A stretch of 10,218 bases of DNA from Acidobacteriaceae bacterium (GTDB lineage: Bacteria; Acidobacteriota; Terriglobia; Terriglobales; Acidobacteriaceae), in assembly GCA_003164255.1 (NCBI GenBank), contig PLST01000630.1, positions 1-10,218 of the forward strand. The letters run 5' to 3'. Positions within the stretch are counted from its first letter, which is position 1. Each line of letters opens with the position of its first letter. The notes beneath the pieces were generated by a model that had not been told where the DNA came from, searched no databases, and saw only the letters and a program-made list of their open reading frames with translations. Both the position numbers and the translations under genes were made by a program. Of this stretch, positions 5,411 through 10,218 are shown one piece after another.

Positions 5411-6967
5411 TCAAGGGCTGCTGAATCCCGTGATCGCCTTATGCTCCATCCCTGTCCCTGAGCCGGCAAAAAGAAACGCCCATGAAGCATCGAGATACAA
5501 CCAACGCTGTGTGCTGAACCAACTCGTTGGGAGTCCAGGGACATGCAGCAAGGTATGTCCACCGAGACACATCAGTTCGGTCCCGTTCCAGGCCAGGAAG
5601 GTTCTCGATGCCTGGCCCACTTGTGCCGGATGCGCCACCACCCTAAGGCAAACCGGGCACCGTTGCCGTTGATCGCGCAACGCCCAATTGAGGCCAAACA
5701 GGCAAATCGAAAAGGAGGAGACCAACTGGATATATACCGCCGTTGTGGTGTCGAACGTCGTGCGACCGTAGGCGAGGTCAAGCGAACTAAAGTAGACGAT
5801 GGGCAGAATCAGCGCGACCTTGGCGCTCAAGAAGCCCCAGCGGTAGAGCCTCTTTGACCAGGAAGGCTTATGAGAATAGACGGCGTATTCCCCCAGCGAC
5901 ACAGAGGTCGTGGCTGGTAACGCAAGCAAGGCCAGGAAGACCGTGAAGAGAAAGATGGACCAAGGGTCCGGAGTCCCCGCTTCAAGGGAAACACCCAGCA
6001 GGTCGTCCTCGGGTTGATCCGAATTGCTGTTGTTTACGGTGATCGGGACGCGTGGGCGCCACATCTCGGATTCGCCCAGTGCGGTCAAGTGCGCGATCAC
6101 GTAGCCGGCGGCACCCGAAGAAATTGCGGAATCGGGTTCCAGCAGCCACAGATCGACCTTGCCCGGCAGTCCCCAGGATCCATCGGGCGCGACGCCGGCG
6201 ATTCTGGCATTTTGCAGTCCCAGACGCACCACGCTACCGGCAACATGCGGATTCGCGCCGAATTCCCGCTTCCATATTCCTTCGCTCAGAATCACCTTGG
6301 GCATATTGCCAGCGGCCTCGATGTCCGGATCCGCAAACTGTATCGGCAAGCGAAGCAGCAGAAAGAAATTGGAACTGGCGCGTGCGACTCCCCACCCGGT
6401 ACTTGCTTGAGGGCCGGCCGATGCAGACTCCCACTGCACGGGTTCCTGGGTAACCCGGTAAAACGCGAACCCGTCGAAGTACGGTTGCTTCCGCTCTTTC
6501 CAGGCCCGATACTGCCTGGGTAAGATCGTTGGAGACGAATCGTCGCTATAGCCCGTATTCTGAATCCGTACGAAGCCTGGATTGACCTGATGCGGCGACA
6601 GGATTTGCCCCGCACGCACGCCCGGCAACAACAGCGCAACTACGTAGCTTGCAGTCAATGCAGCGCCAAGAGAGAAGATGCACTGTGCGGCCGATCCCTG
6701 CCACAACGCATGTGGCATCCTTATTTGCCGGCATTGCCGCCTGATGCAGACCGCATCTTGAAATGCACCCAGGCAGAACGCCGTGACCTGTCGCTTGCCT
6801 TCCCGCGAAACACTGCCCGGCGGAGCGCATGCATGGCGCACATGCCATAGCTCTGCATACCACTCGCGCCACCATTCCGCGCGCTGTTTCCCAGGCACCA
6901 GGAAGGAAGCGCTCCGCAGAAGGCCGAGATGGAAGAGATGAAGGGACGACTCCCGTGAAGGCGTCAT
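5411..6967 (-). CDS. ADOP/MacB-like membrane protein with Cys-rich cytoplasmic tail
   Basis: A 518-residue membrane protein. The N-terminal ~80 residues (VPGKQRAEWWREWYAELWHV, then FCLGAFQDAV) look like the cytoplasmic prefix seen in acidobacterial permeases. A first membrane helix lies at about 93-115. A periplasmic region follows, with PYFDGFAFYR, SNFFLLLRLPIQF, VILSEGIWKREFGANPHVAGSVVRLG, IAGVAPDGSWGLPGKVDLWL, the hallmark phrases of the MacB periplasmic core. Three more helices lie at about 335-357, 377-399 and 410-430. The tail holds CPVC (437-440) and CLGGH (467-471), a possible metal site, before SWFSTQRWLYLDASW. ADOP permeases are usually about 800 residues with a duplicated FtsX unit; this protein has a single, altered one. 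ATG 6967 overlaps the padR stop (ATGA), so the two are translated together. The substrate is unknown, and the protein may be a sensor or partner rather than a transporter. Family resemblance is good; function is inferred. Confidence 0.75.
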   Translation of the reverse strand: MTPSRESSLHLFHLGLLRSASFLVPGKQRAEWWREWYAELWHVRHACAPPGSVSREGKRQVTAFCLGAFQDAVCIRRQCRQIRMPHALWQGSAAQCIFSLGAALTASYVVALLLPGVRAGQILSPHQVNPGFVRIQNTGYSDDSSPTILPRQYRAWKERKQPYFDGFAFYRVTQEPVQWESASAGPQASTGWGVARASSNFFLLLRLPIQFADPDIEAAGNMPKVILSEGIWKREFGANPHVAGSVVRLGLQNARIAGVAPDGSWGLPGKVDLWLLEPDSAISSGAAGYVIAHLTALGESEMWRPRVPITVNNSNSDQPEDDLLGVSLEAGTPDPWSIFLFTVFLALLALPATTSVSLGEYAVYSHKPSWSKRLYRWGFLSAKVALILPIVYFSSLDLAYGRTTFDTTTAVYIQLVSSFSICLFGLNWALRDQRQRCPVCLRVVAHPAQVGQASRTFLAWNGTELMCLGGHTLLHVPGLPTSWFSTQRWLYLDASWAFLFAGSGTGMEHKAITGFSSP

Positions 6968-7281
6968 ACAGATTTTGCCTCCTCTGAGGGAATCAGTCTC
7001 TCAAGCAGAGGATAGCGTTTGCGAGATGCTTGAAGCGTCGCCTTTCCGGCCTTCGTCAACTCGTAGTACTTCCGGGCAGGCCTCTGCTCCGCATCCGCAA
7101 TCGACTGCCGCTCCCAATGCGAGCGGATCAGCTCGTCGCGTTCCAGCCGTCGCATCGCCGGGTACACGGTTCCGCTTGGCAGGCCAGTCATCTCCATGAT
7201 GCTGAAGCCGTAAACGAAACCGGCGTCCAGCGCCTGAAGGATCATCGCCGCCGTGTGCGAAAGTTTCGTCTCTGAAGCCAT
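6964..7281 (-). CDS. PadR family transcriptional regulator
   Basis: A 105-residue winged-helix protein of the short PadR class. LSHTAAMILQALDAGFVYGFSIMEMTGLPSGTVYPAMRRLERDELIRSHWE (about 7-58) contains the helix-turn-helix, with the recognition helix around SGTVYPAMRRLE. It is followed by the wing RPARKYYELTKAGKATLQASRKR. The C-terminal dimerisation helix is short. PadR proteins bind as dimers to ATGT/ACAT-type palindromes and usually repress neighbouring efflux or permease genes. The gene is the first of a minus-strand pair, sharing ATGA (6964-6967) with the membrane protein gene behind it, and is divergent from the ABC genes across a 129-base gap holding a strong inverted repeat. The start ATG at 7281 lies only about a dozen bases from the left operator arm, so the transcript would have a very short leader. 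Confidence 0.93.
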   Translation of the reverse strand: MASETKLSHTAAMILQALDAGFVYGFSIMEMTGLPSGTVYPAMRRLERDELIRSHWERQSIADAEQRPARKYYELTKAGKATLQASRKRYPLLERLIPSEEAKSV

Positions 7282-7292
7282 GGTGCATTCTA

Positions 7293-7341
7293 CCTATGTA
7301 GCAATCTACTTGACAACCCAATATATCGAATGCTACATAGG
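7293..7341. promoter_or_regulatory. Divergent promoter/operator with 11-bp inverted repeat, probable PadR site
   Basis: CCTATGTAGCA (7293-7303) and TGCTACATAGG (7331-7341) are perfect inverted copies separated by 27 bases. On the plus strand TTGACA (7310-7315) is a consensus -35 box, and TGCTACATA in the right arm is an extended -10 (TGn-TACATA, 18-base spacing), driving the ABC genes. On the minus strand the left arm reads the same TGCTACATA, a likely -10 for padR with a poor -35. The ATGTA/TACAT core agrees with known PadR operators. PadR binding to both arms would cover both -10 boxes. Confidence 0.7.
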
Positions 7342-7410
7342 GTATGGAAACGCAACTCCCTGGAGAAGCAATCCGACGATCCGCCGTCCCATGCGAGGGA
7401 GGCAGTACCC

Positions 7411-8184
7411 ATGCTTGAGCTGCAGCACCTGTACAGAAGTTACCGCGGCATTCCAGCTATCGAGGATGTCAGCTTCCAGGTGAAGGCAGGCGAGATAGTG
7501 GGCTTTCTTGGTCCCAACGGCGCCGGCAAGTCCACAACCGTGAAAATCATCACCGGCATGTTGCGGCCAAACGATGGACGCGTGCTCTTCGAAGGCCAGG
7601 ATATTGCCAGGGACATGGTTGCCTTCCGTGCCTCGTTCGGTTACGTTCCTGAAGAAGCGCATCTTTACAACTACCTATCTGCCCTCGAGTACCTGCAACT
7701 GGTGGGCAGACTCCGCGGGCTCAGCGAAGCACTTATCGAGGCCAAGGCAACCTGCCTGCTGAAGCTGCTGAATCTCGAGTCCTGGCAGTATTCGCCCATC
7801 TCCACTTACTCCAAGGGAATGCGCCAGCGCGTGCTCCTTGCCGCCGCACTGCTGCACGATCCCAAACTGCTCATCTTCGACGAACCTCTCTCCGGCCTTG
7901 ACGTAGTTACGGGCCGCTTATTCAAAGACCTCCTTGAATTGCTTGCGGCCGAAGGCAAAGCAGTCATTTACATCTCCCACGTGCTTGAAGTCGTAGAACA
8001 GGTCTGCACCCGCGTCATCGTCATTGCCAAAGGCAGGATTCTAGCCGACGCGCGACCCGCCGACCTGGTTCAATTGATGAGTCTCCCCAATCTTGAAAGC
8101 GTCTTTGCGCAACTGGTCGAGCAGCAGGATACGCACTCAATTGCACGACAGATGGTGGAGGTGATGCACATTGCCGATTCGTGA
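7411..8184 (+). CDS. ABC transporter ATP-binding protein
   Basis: A 257-residue ABC ATPase. It shows GPNGAGKS (Walker A, 34-41), YVPEE at the Q-loop (79-82, with E where Q is common), YSKGMRQR (signature, 133-140, a variant of LSGGQ), LLIFDEP (Walker B, 153-159), SGLD (D-loop, 161-164) and the switch histidine in YISH (190). The arrangement GFLGPNGAGKSTTVKIITGM, then RPNDGRVLFEGQDI, is typical of the ABC-2 (DrrA/CcmA-like) exporter group. I chose ATG 7411 because GAGGGAGG ends eight bases before it; an upstream in-frame ATG at 7330 lies inside the promoter/operator and would precede or overlap the transcription start. It supplies ATP-driven power at the inner membrane face to the membrane protein encoded next, whose start lies inside its last codons. 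Substrate unknown; PadR neighbours often control exporters. Confidence 0.95.
   Translation: MLELQHLYRSYRGIPAIEDVSFQVKAGEIVGFLGPNGAGKSTTVKIITGMLRPNDGRVLFEGQDIARDMVAFRASFGYVPEEAHLYNYLSALEYLQLVGRLRGLSEALIEAKATCLLKLLNLESWQYSPISTYSKGMRQRVLLAAALLHDPKLLIFDEPLSGLDVVTGRLFKDLLELLAAEGKAVIYISHVLEVVEQVCTRVIVIAKGRILADARPADLVQLMSLPNLESVFAQLVEQQDTHSIARQMVEVMHIADS
8157..8165 (+). promoter_or_regulatory. Perfect Shine-Dalgarno for the permease gene, inside the ATPase gene
   Basis: GGAGGTGAT lies five bases before the TTG at 8171 and is complementary to the full 16S anti-Shine-Dalgarno core. It decides the TTG start over the later ATG at 8204, whose GAGGAG is 15 bases away, and explains efficient expression despite the weak start codon. 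Confidence 0.7.
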
Positions 8185-10012
8185 GGAGTTCCAGCGTCTC
8201 TTCATGATGTCAGAGCCTGAGGCGCTCTCGCTCAACGCGCAGGCGGCGCTCGGCCCTGTGCTGGCGCCTCGGCGCAGCCAGTTTTCTCTGCTTGTGCGTC
8301 ACTTCCTTGAGCGCTTCTTCAACCATGAGACCGCCTCGCCAGACGGCGACGCCAAAGCGCGCCTGATCCCTATCGCCGTAGCCACCGGGATTCCCGGCTT
8401 CATGGTGGCACTTTATCTATGGCCTGTCTACCATCCATTTATCGGATGGCCACCTGGCCGTCCCTTGAATGCAGACCGACCGCCCTATTGGCTGCAGGTC
8501 AATCACCACTTCTTCTTTGTCCTTTATTCCTTCGTCGCCATGGGCATCATCACCGTTTTTGAGTGGGACTTGTTCTTTCCCGATCTGCTGGATGTCTTTG
8601 TGCTCACCACGTTGCCCATTCAGGATCGAAAACTCTTTCAGGCGCGCGTTTCCGCGATTGCCATTTTTATCGTCGGCTTCCTGCTCGACGCCAATTTCCT
8701 CGCACCCCTGGTGATTCCCGCATCGTTCGATCCGCTCAATCTCCCGCGCCTGCTTATCGGCCACTTATCCGCTGTCCTGGCGGGCGGCCTGTTTTCCGCG
8801 GTCTTCATACTGGCGCTGCAAGGCGTGCTGCTTTCTGTTCTTGGCGAGCGGCTGTTTCGCCGCATCGCGCTTGTCCTGCAGGGGCTTTCCATCACTGTCT
8901 TGTTGATGCTGCTGTTCCTGTTTCCCGTGCTCTCCGGCGCGGTTCCCGTTCTCCTCCAATCCAACAGCCCCTTCGCTCTTTACTGCCCTCCCTTCTGGTT
9001 CCTGGGCATCTACCAGCGCCTGCTTGAAGGTCCGTCAGCCCTGCCCATCTACGCCCGGCTGGCGCAAACTGGATGCGTGGCCCTGCTCATCACGGTCACG
9101 GTCGCCATGCTTGCCTATCCGCTGGCCTACATGCGCCGAGTGCGTCAACTGGTGGTTGGCCCCAATACGCACGACACGCGCAATTGGGTCGCGCGGCCTC
9201 TGCACCAACTGCTTCATCTCACGCTGCTTCGATCTCCCGTGTGCCGTGCCGTTTACCACTTCATCAGCCAGACCATCCTGCGCGTCCAGCGCTATCGCAT
9301 TTACCTGGTTCTCTACGGAGGAGTGGGTCTATCCGTCGTCGCCGCCAGCGTCCTTCGCCTGACGACCGCGCACGGCCACGTCCGCATCGAAGTCTCCCCC
9401 GACGGCATTCGCGCCGCCGTTGCCATTGTGGCGTTCTGGACCATCGCCGGACTGCGCATGGCCTTTGTCTCTCCCGGCAACCGCCCAGGCAACTGGGTTT
9501 TTCGCATTGTTCACGGCAGGCCCCCGCTTCTGTCAACCGCCATGCAACTGTTGCAGGCCGCCAAACTCTGGGTAATCCTCTGGGCGACGATCGCCACTTT
9601 CAGCGCGTGTCTCGCATTCCGCGCCCTGGCTCCCCCCGATCTGCGGACATGGCCCGCTACCGCAAGCCTGCTGCTCATCGGCGCCGGCCTGTGCCTGCTG
9701 CTCACTGACTTCTTCTTCCTCAACGTCAAGACCGTCGCCTTCACGGGCGAGCCGCCAAGGGAGCAGTCCAATCTGGCAATGACAGTGCTCAAATACTTCA
9801 CCTTCTTTCCAGTCATCGTCTGGATCCCGGTTGTCGCGGAGCCATGGATCGAAATAAGTGTCCAACACTTCCTTCTGGCTGTTGTGGCCATTTTAGGGAC
9901 CCACTTAGCGCTCCTCGGCGTCTACCGCCGGATCATCCAGGAACACTGCGCCATGCCTGGCCTGGAAGACGACGAGGAAGATTTTCCCATGAAGCTTGGG
10001 CTTCGCTACTGA
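8171..10012 (+). CDS. Polytopic membrane protein, probable ABC transporter permease partner
   Basis: A 613-residue protein with about 12 hydrophobic segments, near residues 68-88, 115-135, 160-182, 195-223, 231-255, 300-323, 378-398, 410-432, 466-490, 500-525, 540-560 and 565-590. The first ~60 residues are hydrophilic and cytoplasmic (PRRSQFSLLVRHFLERFFN), and the end is acidic (PGLEDDEEDFPMK). No nucleotide-binding, protease or sensor motif is visible, and I do not recognise a named family. Length and helix number fit two fused six-helix ABC-2-like permease halves, so one chain could form the whole membrane pore. A start at TTG 8171 overlaps the ATPase gene by 14 bases, giving translational coupling. 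Codon use is GC-rich like the ATPase gene and unlike the methyltransferase operon. Export of a toxic compound, lipid or polysaccharide is possible but unsupported. The assignment as ABC partner rests on gene order. Confidence 0.75.
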   Translation: MPIREEFQRLFMMSEPEALSLNAQAALGPVLAPRRSQFSLLVRHFLERFFNHETASPDGDAKARLIPIAVATGIPGFMVALYLWPVYHPFIGWPPGRPLNADRPPYWLQVNHHFFFVLYSFVAMGIITVFEWDLFFPDLLDVFVLTTLPIQDRKLFQARVSAIAIFIVGFLLDANFLAPLVIPASFDPLNLPRLLIGHLSAVLAGGLFSAVFILALQGVLLSVLGERLFRRIALVLQGLSITVLLMLLFLFPVLSGAVPVLLQSNSPFALYCPPFWFLGIYQRLLEGPSALPIYARLAQTGCVALLITVTVAMLAYPLAYMRRVRQLVVGPNTHDTRNWVARPLHQLLHLTLLRSPVCRAVYHFISQTILRVQRYRIYLVLYGGVGLSVVAASVLRLTTAHGHVRIEVSPDGIRAAVAIVAFWTIAGLRMAFVSPGNRPGNWVFRIVHGRPPLLSTAMQLLQAAKLWVILWATIATFSACLAFRALAPPDLRTWPATASLLLIGAGLCLLLTDFFFLNVKTVAFTGEPPREQSNLAMTVLKYFTFFPVIVWIPVVAEPWIEISVQHFLLAVVAILGTHLALLGVYRRIIQEHCAMPGLEDDEEDFPMKLGLRY

Positions 10013-10218
10013 AGCGATCAAGACATGTTATGTGCATGGAGAGTCAATTTAGAACTGAGTGTTCGTTGGCGAGAAAAGTTCCATACTCTCGCCGAGTGCA
10101 TCGTCGCCTGGACGCCAAACCACGGTGAAATCCGTCAGAGACCTGACGGAAGCACTCAGACTTATGGTTAGTCAGATGTGGGTAGTGGGCAATTCGGACA
10201 TTGATATGGTGTGACCCT
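10013..10218. other. 3' flank without a gene
   Basis: No convincing gene follows the permease. A short hairpin TCCGTCAG-AGAC-CTGACGGA lies at 10131-10150; its eight-base stem would suit a terminator, but no T run follows, so it is left as an unassigned structure that could serve factor-dependent or partial termination. Confidence 0.4.

Noticed and set aside
6014..6523. 169-codon plus-strand ORF opposite the ADOP-like gene
   Set aside because: Antisense shadow of a gene with clear MacB-like sequence; no recognisable motif.
7330..7410. Upstream start (ATG 7330) for the ABC ATPase
   Set aside because: It lies inside the operator and -10 box, and the added 27 residues are not part of the ABC fold; ATG 7411 has a strong ribosome site.
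9073..9708. 211-codon plus-strand ORF inside the permease gene
   Set aside because: It is a frame-shifted shadow of the membrane protein gene, rich in R, H and P, with no motif.
10131..10150. Rho-independent terminator after the permease
   Set aside because: The eight-base stem is sound, but the following bases (AGCACTCAG) contain no T run, so it is described only as a hairpin.

Overview
The window looks like an accessory region of an Acidobacteriota chromosome. The main evidence is the PadR regulator coupled to a MacB/ADOP-like permease relative, and an HNH nuclease of a type I associate with that phylum. This is inferred from protein resemblance alone; no rRNA or marker gene is present. 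The left half is a patchwork of defence-type and mobile genes with moderate GC. The right half is a GC-richer, well-kept transport locus.

Left part (1-1800): the 3' end of a superfamily I helicase gene that runs off the left edge, then a converging HNH endonuclease gene, then about 740 bases with no convincing gene.

Centre (1785-4705): a tightly packed operon encodes an N4-cytosine-type DNA methyltransferase very like M.PvuII but with an added ribbon-helix-helix domain at its N-terminus, then an unrecognised protein that is a candidate partner restriction nuclease, then the start of a phospholipase-D-like nuclease/helicase gene. The third gene is cut off after about 110 codons and joined to the 3' third of an IS21-family istB gene. 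After istB come a small ORF coupled to it, a strong hairpin and IS21-type end repeats. The operon therefore looks like a restriction-type defence system whose third gene was destroyed by an IS-associated deletion. An inverted repeat spanning the methyltransferase start could be the operator for its own DNA-binding domain.

Junction region (4710-5410): no confident gene. It holds a cluster of four direct repeats with core TTTCACCTTATG, probably the end of another mobile element, and a doubtful short ORF whose stop codon is supplied by the last repeat.

Right part (5411-10012): a divergent transport locus. On the minus strand, padR overlaps (ATGA) a four-helix membrane protein with a MacB-like periplasmic region and a Cys-rich tail. 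On the plus strand, an ABC ATPase gene overlaps a 613-residue, roughly 12-helix membrane protein, presumably its permease. The shared 129-base gap holds an 11-bp perfect inverted repeat whose two arms each look like an extended -10 box, so PadR probably controls both directions. The last 200 bases hold no gene, only a short hairpin.
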